Below the pieces are notes generated by a model. The model saw only the letters and a program-made list of their open reading frames with translations, made no database searches and had not been told where the DNA came from. Source: Bolinopsis microptera (taxonomy: Eukaryota > Ctenophora > Tentaculata > Lobata > Bolinopsidae). From it: a DNA stretch of 64,000 bases. The position numbers were made by a program, and so were the translations under genes. The stretch is from positions 7,363,394-7,427,393 of the forward strand of contig NC_087084.1 in assembly GCF_026151205.1 (NCBI RefSeq), given 5' to 3'. Numbering within the stretch: position 1 is the stretch's first letter; the number at the start of each line of letters is the position of its first letter. Shown one piece after another: positions 49,101-61,100 of this stretch.

Positions 49101-52100
49101 GGTCTTAAGCGACAGACAGCCTGCAGGCATATGATCCGAATACGAAATATCCTTGTGTTCGGCATTTAGTAGCCCTAATTGGTTACTTCGTACCCAGGAA
49201 AAGTTACCGGCTGGTGGTGGTACTAGAGTTGGTTTAATTTAAACAGACGGCTCGACCTCGCGCGCAACAACAAGCATGATTTGCACGCGTGGCGTATTCC
49301 AATGTTCAAGCAGCTACCACGTGACACAATTCAGCCAACCAGAGTACAGGAATCCGCAAAGTTAAAGTTGCAAACTTTTGATCGGCCCGAAAGGGGACTT
49401 TTCTGGAGATTTTGAGATAACTCAACAATTACGTTGTCTTGAATTTTCCTCCTGGAGAGGTAACGTTACTTTTAAAAGAGGAACATGTTACAAAAAACCG
49501 GAAGTCTCCAACTCTTTTACTTTCAAAGTTAAGCCCCATCCGGTCAGGGTTCCTGGGTGCAGCTGGCTGACGCCGAGTAGGGTGTTTTGGCCGTTCTAAC
49601 TTAAGACTTTTAAGAATTAAAGCAGCCGTATTGATCTTCCAAACCTACAACTTTCAAGGGCTAGAATTCGCTGTATTTTGCCGTTAAAACACAACTTGTA
49701 CTGTTTAACTTCATGATTGGGCCGTAATTCAAAAGCAAATTGGCAAGAAGTGGTGCTCACGGTCTCACTTAACGTCACTTATCGCTCAGTTAAGAGCGAC
49801 CATGGTCTTAAGCGACAGACAGCCTGCAGGCATATGATCCGAATACGAAATATCCTTGTGTTCGGCATTTAGTAGCCCTAATTGGTTACTTCGTACCCAG
49901 GAAAAGTTACCGGCTGGTGGTGGTACTAGAGTTGGTTTAATTTAAACAGACGGCTTGACCTCGCGCGCAACAACAAGCATGATTTGCACGCGTGGCGTAT
50001 TCCAATGTTCAAGCAGCTACCACGTGACACAATTCAGCCAACCAGAGTACAGGAATCCGCAAAGTTAAAGTTGCAAACTTTTGATCGGCCCGAAAGGGGA
50101 CTTTTCTGGAGATTTTGAGATAACTCAACAATTACGTTGTCTTGAATTTTCCTCCTGGAGAGGTAACGTTACTTTTAAAAGAGGAACATGTTACAAAAAA
50201 CCGGAAGTCTCCAACTCTTTTACTTTCAAAGTTAAGCCCCATCCGGTCAGGGTTCCTGGGTGCAGCTGGCTGACGCCGAGTAGGGTGTTTTGGCCGTTCT
50301 AACTTAAGACTTTTAAGAATTAAAGCAGCCGTATTGATCTTCCAAACCTACAACTTTCAAGGGCTAGAATTCGCTGTATTTTGCCGTTAAAACACAACTT
50401 GTACTGTTTCACTTCATGATTGGGCCGTAATTCAAAAGCAAATTGGCAAGAAGTGGTGCTCACGGTCTCACTTAACGTCACTTATCGCTCAGTTAAGAGC
50501 GACCATGGTCTTAAGCGACAGACAGCCTGCAGGCATATGATCCGAATACGAAATATCCTTGTGTTCGGCATTTAGTAGCCCTAATTGGTTACTTCGTACC
50601 CCAGGAAAAGTTACCGGCTGGTGGTGGTACTAGAGTTGGTTTAATTTAAACAGACGGCTCGACCTCGCGCGCAACAACAAGCATGATTTGCACGCGTGGC
50701 GTATTCCAATGTTCAAGCAGCTACCACGTGACACAATTCAGCCAACCAGAGTACAGGAATCCGCAAAGTTAAAGTTGCAAACTTTTGATCGGCCCGAAAG
50801 GGGACTTTTCTGGAGATTTTGAGATAACTCATTAATTACGTTGTCTTGAATTTTCCTCCTGGAGAGGTAACGTTACTTTTAAAAGAGGAACATGTTACAA
50901 AAAACCGGAAGTCTCCAACTCTTTTACTTTCAAAGTTAAGCCCCATCCGGTCAGGGTTCCTGGGGCAGACATGCTAAAAGCTGGACCATGATCAACAAGA
51001 TCACAGGTAAAGCTCCATCATATACTGGCAAAATCAAGGGAAACTCACCAACGGAAAGGGTTCAGAAATGGAAGGACTATTTTGCTACTCTTCTCGGCTC
51101 ACCACCGACGGTAGAGAACGCGGAAGAGGATATTGATCCAGTCCACCCACCTCTGAATATCGGAACAGAACCGTTTACGTTGGATGAGTACAGGAAAGCA
51201 AAGTCCAGCATAAAGGAAGGGAAAGCATGGGGGGACGACAACATAGCCCCAGAAGTCTTAAAACGATGCGACCTTGATCAAATTGTCTTAGACTTCTGTA
51301 ACAATGCTCTATTGAAAGGTGAGAAACCAGACCAATGGTCAACTGCCAACATCATACCAATTCCAAAGAAGGGCGACCTTAGCGAACCAATGAACTATCG
51401 GGGAATAAGCTTGTCATCCCTAGTTGCCAAGTCTCTAAACAAGATGGTTCTAAATCGGTTGAAGCCAGAAATCGAGACAATTCTGCGTAGAAACCAGAAT
51501 GGATTCAGACCAGGAAGGTCAACAACTCAACAGATATTGGTACTGAGACGTCTTATAGAGGGTGTCAAGAGTCGGAAATTGCCAGCTGTTCTGACATTTA
51601 TAGACTTTAAGAAGGCTTTCGACAGTGTACATCGTGGGAAAATGCTAAAGATTCTAGAAGCTTACGGCATTCCAGTCAAAATCGTGCAGCTTATACGGCT
51701 CATGTACGAGAAGACAATGGCCAAAGTCCTAACTCCAGACGGAGAAACTGAATTGTTCGAGATACTTGCAGGTGTGTTACAGGGTGATACCTTAGCACCT
51801 TACCTCTTTGCAATAGTCATCGACTACTGTATGAGGCAAGCCATAGGCGATGATGCGGAGCGACTTGGACTCACCCTCGAACGTAGAAAAAGCAGAAGAG
51901 TGGGGCCCAAGATAATCACCGATGTGGACTTTGCAGATGATATAGCACTTATATCTGAGGACATGGACAAGGCTAACGAGTTCCTGCTCAGAGTAGAATC
52001 GGCGGCAGCAAGCGTGGGACTACACATAAACGAAGGCAAGACCAAGGTCATGACACTGAATATGGAGGATCGATCTAGCGACCTACAAAGTCGATCCGGG

Positions 52101-55100
52101 GAAGCCATAGAAAATGTAGATGATTTCATCTACTTAGGCTCCTGGATTGAGAGCACAGATAGGGAGATAAGGGTTAGAAAGGGAAAAGCGTGGGGTGCCC
52201 TACATAGACTGAAGGATATCTGGAAATCCAAACTCTCAAAGAGCCTAAAGATTAGATTGTTCATAGCGGCTTGTGAATCAGTACTGCTCTACGGATCAGA
52301 AACCTGGACACTGACAAAGGCTCAAGAGAAAAGTTTGGACGGGACATACACAAAGATGTTGCGTATGGTGCTGGGTATCTCATGGAAGGACAAGGTCAGC
52401 AATATAACTTTGTATGGTAGCCTCCCAAGGCTGTCAAACAAGTTACGAAGCAGGAGATTAAAAATGGCGGGACACTGCATCCGACATCCTGAGCTACTTG
52501 CCAGTGATTTAGTCTTATGGGAACCTACGCACGGTAGAGCACAGCAAGGCCGACCAAGACAAAGCTACTTGTCTATGTTACTGAAGGAAGTTGGGACAAA
52601 CTCTAAAGAGGAACTGCGAACCCTGATGCGGGACAGGGATATATGGAGGGGGTTTTCTGGCGTAGATCGGACTTAGCTCCGACATAGTAGTAGTAGTAGT
52701 AGTTAAAATAGACTAAAAATAAACTAAAAATGAACTAAAAATAAACTTGATAAACTATGGATATTGGATAATCTATTAACAGACTATAAACTTATAAATA
52801 TAATATTACATACCACAGCATTGTCCAGCTTATACCGCTTGTTGTCATAGTTACCGTTTACAATCACCACCGTCTCTACTTCACTTGCTATTGCTAGCTG
52901 CCGAGAATTGTAATTCATATAAAGTTAAACAATTTTATTCATATAATATAATTCATATAAACATTTTTATGCGTTTAATTTGCCTATTTTAAACGTGAAA
53001 TATGCGAAGAAATGGAAATTTAAAACATGTCCAAGTATAGTGCAAGATCAAAGTGAGAAGAAACAGCGGCCAAGAAAATTAGATCATTAAAATACCGTGT
53101 ATTTGAACCAAGCATGTTCCTTTCCTGAGCATTTAGTTTGCGACCTGACAAATAAAAGCTCATGTTAACCATCTGCAACCATCTGCAACATAAATAAATA
53201 TAGAAATAAAATCCGAGTGATAGTAACTAGTGACGACAGCAAGGAGATAAACAAACTCATGCTGGATAGACAGATTTGGAAAAAAACTATTTCTGTGCGG
53301 ACGTTGAAGCCGCCCTTAGTCGAGTAAGTCGAGTAAGTCGAGTAAGTCGAGTAAGTCGAGTAAGTCGTGATAGTAAACAAATATATTTAATTATATCAGT
53401 GGGCCGGTGGGGAGATGCACTATCTTCTTCTGTCTAGCAACAGTGATTACCAAATCAGCTTCTAGCAGAACCCAAAATCACAGCCACGTGTCAAAACAAA
53501 CACGTGTCAAAACAAACACGTGTCAAAACAAACACGTGTCAAAAAAAACATGGGCTCACTTCTCCTAAACCTTATGAATATGATCATGAGTAAATGAAAA
53601 GCTCACTTTGTCCTCAGATCTCCGTCCACAGCGAGGGAAGCATACATTGTTTTAAGAGTACCACTTTGTGTCACCTCCCAATGTGCTACGACAGTGAAAA
53701 GGTAAGGTTTTTCGATACAAGGAACAAGAAAATAAAATAAACTATGCACTTAACAAGTATGAATTCAAGACTTCCTGTATAGCTATTACTGTATAGCAAT
53801 TACTAGTTTTTGTTGTTGGATAAATCTCACTTACGAAGTAGACCAGGTACACCAGGTTCGACAGGCTCCACAGCTTCTGCGGATATAAAGAATCTCAGCG
53901 CTCATTAATTGTTTTTACCGATAGCTCAATTTATAATGACAGACATAACACGAAAATGGAAATGCAACGTGTGCACTGTGCAGGGTGTTGTAGGTTTATA
54001 ACCTTATAACGTACCAAGACGCGCGCCGAGTTGGACTCGTCGACAGTCTTGATATTTGAAACAAATATTTTACGAGTATCAGTGATCACCCGTTAATGCA
54101 GGGTGTCAAGGTAACAGATATCAAAACTCACCAGGACATGCTTCAGTATTACAATTCCGAGTCTCAGAGTCCCCTCCCACACACTCCTCACCACCGTTCT
54201 TAGGAGGAGGATTAGAACAGGTCTTAGTCCTGGTCTGAGACCCCCCTCCACACTCTACTGAACACTCCGACCACGCCCCGAAATCGCTCCACCTTCCGTC
54301 TATTGGAACTGTAATTGTTAGCGGGAATATTATTTTGTAAATGCATGTGTTTGGGTTTCAGAGAAGAAATTAAAACTTTATTTTCTCTCTCTGTATTCAT
54401 TATTATTCAGAAGTTATAACAATCGTTTTCTACTGAATAACATTAGATAACTAAATAAAACTTACCAATACAGTCCACCATATTGCAAGTCCTCATCTCG
54501 GTACCATCTAGATAATAACATAAACCCGCCACGCAAAGGGTTTATATAACAGATCATCCCGCGCTAGCGGGATGATCTGATAAACACATACGAGTGCGCG
54601 CAGCGCACGAGTTTTGTGTTAATATGTAATCCCGAAGCGCCAGCTGAGGGATTACATTTATTTAGCCCTGAGCGTGAAGTGTTTATGGATTATAATTATC
54701 TCCGGCGATTTCGACAAGGGATTTATACTTTAGAAGAGATTGGAAAGCAGTTCATCAATCTGAATGTCAAACCGATCTGTCATAGTGGAGCAATAGCTTG
54801 AACGTTAGCAGGAACAAGAGCTGCATGGAAGGAGAGCAAGCAAAACAATACTATTTTTAGGGCACGGACAAGGGTAGCTGGCTAGTCGCCAACTTCTCAC
54901 GCCACGCGTTGGAGAAATTCCAAGAATTAGCTGCTTTGGCAACGTTCCCAGGAATTTGCGTGTATAAGAAGTGGACGGTTACGATGTTTCATATCACGTG
55001 GTGCGCTTTCGTGTCACGTGGTATAGACTCGGCGTATGCTATTGGTGGCACGTGGTACGCACGTGACGCGCCCACGTGATCGCGCGTCTAACTGTTCTAC

Positions 55101-58100
55101 TATTATCGAGTTCTAATCAGCAGTATCATTGATTATTGTAAGTCGGAGAATTGAATGATAAACATCAGTTACGACTAAAAAGCGGGCCGGGTTTATACAA
55201 ATTTCCGGGGCGGGATGATATCACCTTGAGATGTTTATCTAACAGCGGGCCGGGCTGAGTGATAATATGATCCCGCGTCGAAATCCCGGAGATATTTATA
55301 ACTAAATAAAACTTACCAACACAGTCCACCATGTTGCAAGTCCTCATCTCGGTACCATCTAGATAACTAAATAAAACTTACCAACACAGTCCACCATATT
55401 GCAAGTCCTCATCTCGGTACCATCTAGATAACTAAATAAAACTTACCAACACAGTCCACCATATTGCAAGTCCTCATCTCGGTACCATCCCCCGTACACT
55501 CTGCCCCACCATCCCCAGGTACTGGGTTGGTGCACGTTCTCGTCCGGGTCTGTACACCTCCTCCGCAGACTGTGTTACAATCTGACCAATCTCCGTACTC
55601 GCTCCATCCACCGTCAACTACTAAATAAAACTACCGGTTATAATCTAATTTTCAACTGCTTAGAGTGTATTCGCTCCATCCACCGTCAACTACTGGATAA
55701 AACTACCGGTTATAATCTAATTTTCAATTGCTTAGAGTGTATTCGCTCCATCCACCGTCAACTACTAAATAAAACTACCGGTTATAATCTAATTTTCAAC
55801 TGCTTAGAGTGTATTCGCTCCATCCACCGTCAACTACTGGATAAAACTACCGGTTATAATCTAATTTTCAATTGCTTAGAGTGTACTCGCTCCATCCACC
55901 GTCAACTACTAAATAAAACTACCGGTTATAATTTAATTTTCAACTGCTTAGAGTGTATTCGCTCCATCCACCGTCAACTACCGGTTATAATTTAATTTTC
56001 AACTGCTTAGAATGTCAACTACCGGTTATAATTTAATTTTCAACTGCTTAGAGTGTCAACTACCGGTTATAATTTAATTTCAACTGCTTAGAATGTCAAC
56101 TACAGGTTATAATTTAATTTTCAACTGCTTAGAGTGTTTTGAATTTTCATTTTATAACGATTGTTGGGTTAAATTTTGGCATTAAGAAATAAGAAGAGTT
56201 CATTTTTTCGACTTACCAACAGTTTCGGTTTGACGATCGGTCAACTAGGTTTGAACTTGAATTTTTCGATTGTCAATTTTTTAAGTGTTTAAACTTTTAT
56301 TTTTAATGCTTTAAGGATTATTTACAGTCATTAAGAAGTAATTAAGGATAGTACAGCAATGAAAACATACTTCAATTTTTTCTCTCGACTTACCAACAGT
56401 TTCGGTTTCACGGGCACCTGAAATAGTAATGTGATCCCTTATCTCGAACAATAATTTTAAATTGGAAGATTGTCACTTAGTCAGTAAGATCCTAGTTCAA
56501 TTTGTTACGGAGTTTTATGTAAACAGGAGGTGATGTAACATAGTAGAGGCTCTTACGGGCAAAAAGACGTGTATTCTGCTACGAGTTTAGAGACCTAACC
56601 GCTAATTAGACACAATGGTATGATGTCTAAGGATCGATAATATGTTAAGAAGTATAAATTTGGCCTTATTAGTCACGTGCTATACCAATGCGCGTTTTAA
56701 ACTTTGACAGTCTATTACTCTAAGGCAAATAGAGTAATTATATTTATATTTTTTCAGCAATAAGATCACATTATTTTCTATTTGGTGTGAAAATATGAGC
56801 TAGAACGGACATAATCTCGCTGAGTTATAGCTGTTTGAAATTTATGATGAACGCGCGGATGCCAATTGATAACAACTAAATGCTTTTGCGCGTAGTGCGC
56901 GTCGAAAATTTGGCAAAAACGCTTGCGGAGTGAAAATATTCAAACTTCGATAAAGTATATGAAGTGGGTACTTCTCGGAAAGGAAAAATTTAGGCAAACA
57001 CGATGTGACTATTTTTGGGTTGATTTAATATAACTGCAACAAATTATTCAAACTTCAAGCAAAAAAGTCAAAGTTTTTACCACTTTTTTGGATTTTTAAC
57101 TGCGCTAAAATAGAGGGATTTGTTTTATTTTTATACCATCTTGTGCAGCTGTCTTTTAGCTATCTTTATGCAAGTTTTGCCGACATGCCAACAAAATGAA
57201 CTTGCTCAAATTATCAAAAAACATGGTTTTTTGGCCTATTTTTGGCCCAAAAATCGGTTTTTTGCGATTTTAACCGCGCTAACTCAGTCCAATTATCTTG
57301 AAACCACTTTTAATCGATTATACGGTCAAAAATACGGCTAGTAAGGTGTATCTGGGGTCCCTAGCGTATCGTGCAGACAATGCCCGTAAGAGCCTCTACT
57401 AACAGAGTCGATATATTTTAATGTTGCTATGGGGTGGCAAGTCCCAATTTATTGTAGTCTAATAGTTTCGCTGCATCCAAACATATTTTGTTAAACTCTC
57501 CAAGATTGAAATATTCACAGTTCTTACCAAAGAGGGTTACTGCAGCGCTGATATCGTCTTCAGTAAGATTTATCTCCTCTTTAAATCCTGGGATATGACA
57601 ATTAATTAATTAAGAAGGAGCGCTTTTTCGGTATTTTATACGAAAAATCGTCCAATTTGGCATCAAAATGTACCGGATCCCAGAAAATATTTGGGCCTAC
57701 AAAAAGCTCCATTGTTTTTTAAATATCGTTTGGACATGAAGTGGTAAATACTACAAGTGAGTAGACTCACCAGGGTAACAAGGGTAATACAGCTACAACG
57801 TATTTAAACTAAATACTACAACGAGGGGACATTTACTCGCATTTTTATTGTAGATCAATTTCTACGGGGTATAAAGGCTGACGATCGTTCTTGCCAGCAT
57901 TGTGATCTAGGGGTTAGATTTAGTAGTACATTCACCTGGATAGTAAGGGTACATAACAGCTCCCTTAACGTTCGTGTGTCTGATACCGAGCACGTGGCCG
58001 AATTCGTGGGTAGCTACGTAGTAGAGATTGGTTCCAGAAAACTGGTTAGCAGTGAAAAACTCGTCGTCATCAAAATGCATCTGAAAAAGAGAGGATTTGG

Positions 58101-61100
58101 CGTCATTTTCTGATTTTTAGTTTTAGTTTTTAGTTTTAGTTTTTAATTTTTAGTTTTAGTTTAGGTACGTATAAACCTCAGGTTTTTCAAACCTGATGCC
58201 TTCGGTATTGGCACTGTTGAAGTAAGGAATCCTTAATGATAAGTAAAAAAGTGAGAACTGTAATCCTTGAAACATGTCTGACTGTTGTGGAGTTAAGGTC
58301 AGAAGTTTACTAAGTTTTTCATTGTAACTTTGTTAAATTCAGACGCGTGAATGTAGTTAGCAAGTTTTCAGAGTGAATCAAACATGTGGAGTGACATTGT
58401 TGGCTGTGGTAGAGTAACCAGCACTTTGAAGTTTAAACAAAAGAAAATACTGAGTCGAGAACAGCTTAGACAGAAAAAGTTTACAGAATTCCAAAAATTA
58501 TTAAGCTGTTATATACTCATTACTCACGTGTGAAACTATCAGAGAACAAACTTCTCAGTCAACAACAAAATAGTTTTCTGACATGGCAGAGGTAACAAAA
58601 ACAAGTGGAGAAGATTTGTTATGATGGTGTGCTAAGTGCTTAATATGGCTATTATGTTGAGCTGGAACAAAGGAAAAGTGTTGAGGTGCAAGTTGTAACA
58701 ACCTGCCACCTGGATAGCCCAACACGCTTTATAAATCAGCCCCTTCTTCAACTCAACATCACAATCTGAATCCAGCCTTCTAGACAACTATACCTAGTGG
58801 AAATGATGCTCGTTCTAATTCTTGCCCTGTTTGGTGCCTCTTTGGCAAAAGAATCCTACCTGAAAGCTGTCCTGCGATCCCCTAAAGAAACCCTGAAGCT
58901 CTATGACAATTTCAAGGCAGAGCAGCACCTCGCATTCGACCGAGTTGAGGATAGACTGAGGTTCCGACTGTTCCGGAAGAACGCTGAGATGGTAGCAGAT
59001 GAAAACTCTGTGGACGAAGAAACTGCCGAATTTGCTTTGAACTTCTTCTCTACAATGACTGAATCGGAGCAGATCTCATACAGAGGTCTCAATGTAACAG
59101 GACACAACAAAAACGCTAAACCTGCCTTGAGGAGCAGTGGAGAAGATGCTGCACCTGCAAGCAAACTCTGGACAAATGAAGGAAAGGTCACAGCAGTTGA
59201 AAACCAGGGACGCTGCGGATCTTGCTGGACTTGGGGAGCTGTTGGTGGACTGGAGACGAGATACGCAGAGATGTCAGGTGTGCTGAGAAAGTTTGCTGAG
59301 CAAGAGTACTTGGACTGTGTGTACGAGGGATCTAGAGACGGCTGCAACGGTGGATGGCCTGATGACTGCTATAAGTACTCAGCAAATAACGGAGGAAGAC
59401 TAGCTAGCAGTGCTGATTACGCTTACACACAGAGAGATGGTTCCTGCCAAGGTTCCAGAAAACCAGACGCTATGATAGCTGCTAAAATCAGAGGAGTAAG
59501 GAAGGTAGGGAGCACTGAAAAAGCCAACATTGAAGCTCTAGCTTCAGGATCTCTCTCTGTGGCCTTTGAAGTGACCGACAAGTTTCAGCAATACTCCAAA
59601 GGTATCCTAAAAGACACAACGTGCACAGGCAGGCCCAACCATGCCGTCACCGCTGTGGGGTACACCGAGGATTACGTACTGGTAAAGAACTCCTGGGGAA
59701 ATACATGGGGAGACAGCGGATACGTTAAGTTCGCCAGGAACCACCACAACTGTAACCTGTGGGATTACAGCAGCTACCCTGTACTTGCCTCTACTGGTGC
59801 CTCTGATAACGGAGGTAATGATGAAGCAACTAACTACCACGCTGATGATGAAGATGATAGTGGTCCTGCACCAGATCCTGACTGTGTGGACTCCTACTCA
59901 CCTTGCTACGAGAGCTGGTGTGATACGGATTGGATTGTGGAGGACTACTGCCAGAAGACCTGTGGAAATTGCGGTGGTAACGATGGGGATTGTCTTCCCG
60001 GTACCATCAGGTGCGATGACGGAGTCTGCAGGCACGAACACATGTGTTAGACTCACACTCTTGACTTGGTTCTTATGTTTCATTAGAATCTTACTTTGCA
60101 TTTACGTCCTTCGTTTTACTTTGTTCATCACATGAAAATTATTATCCCAACGTCCAGGGAAAATATAGGTACAACCTCAATTAATTAAGATCAGTTGTTT
60201 ATACAATTAAAAATCTGTCGCCGAGGTTACGCCACACACGAGTAAATATTCCTACTATTGGCGTTACTGTTTAAATCGATCATTACACTTACAGACAAAC
60301 AACCTTATGGCGTAATTGTGGCATTTGCTGCACTATAATGAATAAATTCGCCACTTTTAGAATATAAGGACACTGGAAAGTAATGAAACCTGAAATGTAC
60401 TTGTTGAAACCTGGAATGTACTGAAACCTGAGGACGGAGTCTGCAGGCAAGAACACATGTGCTAAATTCTGAACGTGATGCCCATTTTTATTTACATTTT
60501 ATCTTGCATTCATATCTTCGTTTTCCTTTGCTCACAGTTATATCTTAATAATCAACCCAGCAAATTTAAGCATCCCCCCGTTGGCACAAGCAATCACAAT
60601 TAAATAAACATAAAACTCACATCTCCTTTCCTGGGGTAGAACCCATGAGCTAAGACACCACCAGGCCCCGAGAAGGGATACTTGTCACCATGGTCCCCAC
60701 CTCCAAAGTCAATCCTGATATCTGATTCTTCTTCAGTGTCTGTCTGAGAGTTAATACTTAGTTTCTTATTATAATACTTGGTTTGATTTGAAACTTTTAT
60801 CAAATAATACAAAAATATATAACATACAAACTTATGTTGTATTTTTGGGAAGAAGGTTTAAAACTTTAAAAGAATGGGAGAAATATTGTTTTATAATGTA
60901 CCTCGTAAAAGTTAACGTTTGCAACATCTGCCCATTCCTTGAGAGACCTCTCTATTTCTGCTCTTTGGACTTCTTGAGTCATATCATCAGTGTATCCTTG
61001 GTAAAAGTACCTGCAATAGTAAATAATCAGCATAACCAAGATGTCACATTTCTGTGCAATCACTACAGTCAAAGAATCAACAATGATATGCAGATGTGAA

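Larger units (their letters stand above)
35515..50964. repeat. 703-bp tandem array (14 full units plus a 365-bp part) bounded by inverted ends
   Basis: Units of 703 or 705 bp (TCTACCC versus TACCC variants) start with CCCAGGAAAAGTTACCGG. The last, partial unit (50600-50964) stops at TCAGGGTTCCTGGG, whose end is the exact complement of CCCAGGAA. The structure is therefore (A-B)x14-A, with A about 365 bp. The whole array sits in the RTE-like LINE with a 2-4 bp GGGC duplication. The two units left of the 37500 insertion share variants (CAACGAGC, CATTAATTA, CCGAATAGG) that differ from the units on the right (CAACAAGC, CAACAATTA, CCGAGTAGG). The 73-codon frame recurring in 11 right-hand units is not treated as a gene. 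Confidence 0.93.
34957..52702 (+). mobile_element. RTE-like LINE, 5'-truncated, split by a 15.4-kb insertion
   Basis: Non-LTR retrotransposon in the opposite orientation to the host gene. 34975-35514 encodes the end of the apurinic-type endonuclease (SDHRVV) and linker ([10 protein letters not shown]). 50967-52676 continues the same frame (RHAKSW) into a full reverse transcriptase: [41 protein letters not shown], then the C-terminal [12 protein letters not shown] and GHCIRHPE segments. The left codons CAG GGC meet GGC AGA on the right, so the frame is open once the insertion is discounted. The 3' tail is (TAG)n at 52684-52702. TTAAAATAGACT at 34945 and 52703 is a likely 12-bp target duplication, although the flanks are repetitive. 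Confidence 0.9.

Noticed and set aside
43045-50302. A 73-codon ORF repeated 11 times at 703-bp spacing
   Set aside because: Follows the tandem unit. The left-hand units have it closed by other variants and no known domain is visible.
35515-50964. LTR retrotransposon tandem (LTR-internal repeated)
   Set aside because: The (A-B)n-A layout fits, but A lacks TG..CA ends, and no primer-binding site, polypurine tract or gag/pol is visible; kept only as an alternative.
51824-52129. 101-codon minus-strand ORF
   Set aside because: Antisense shadow of the RTE-like reverse transcriptase.
58901-59347. 148-codon minus-strand ORF inside the cysteine protease gene
   Set aside because: Antisense shadow of a clear protease-coding frame.
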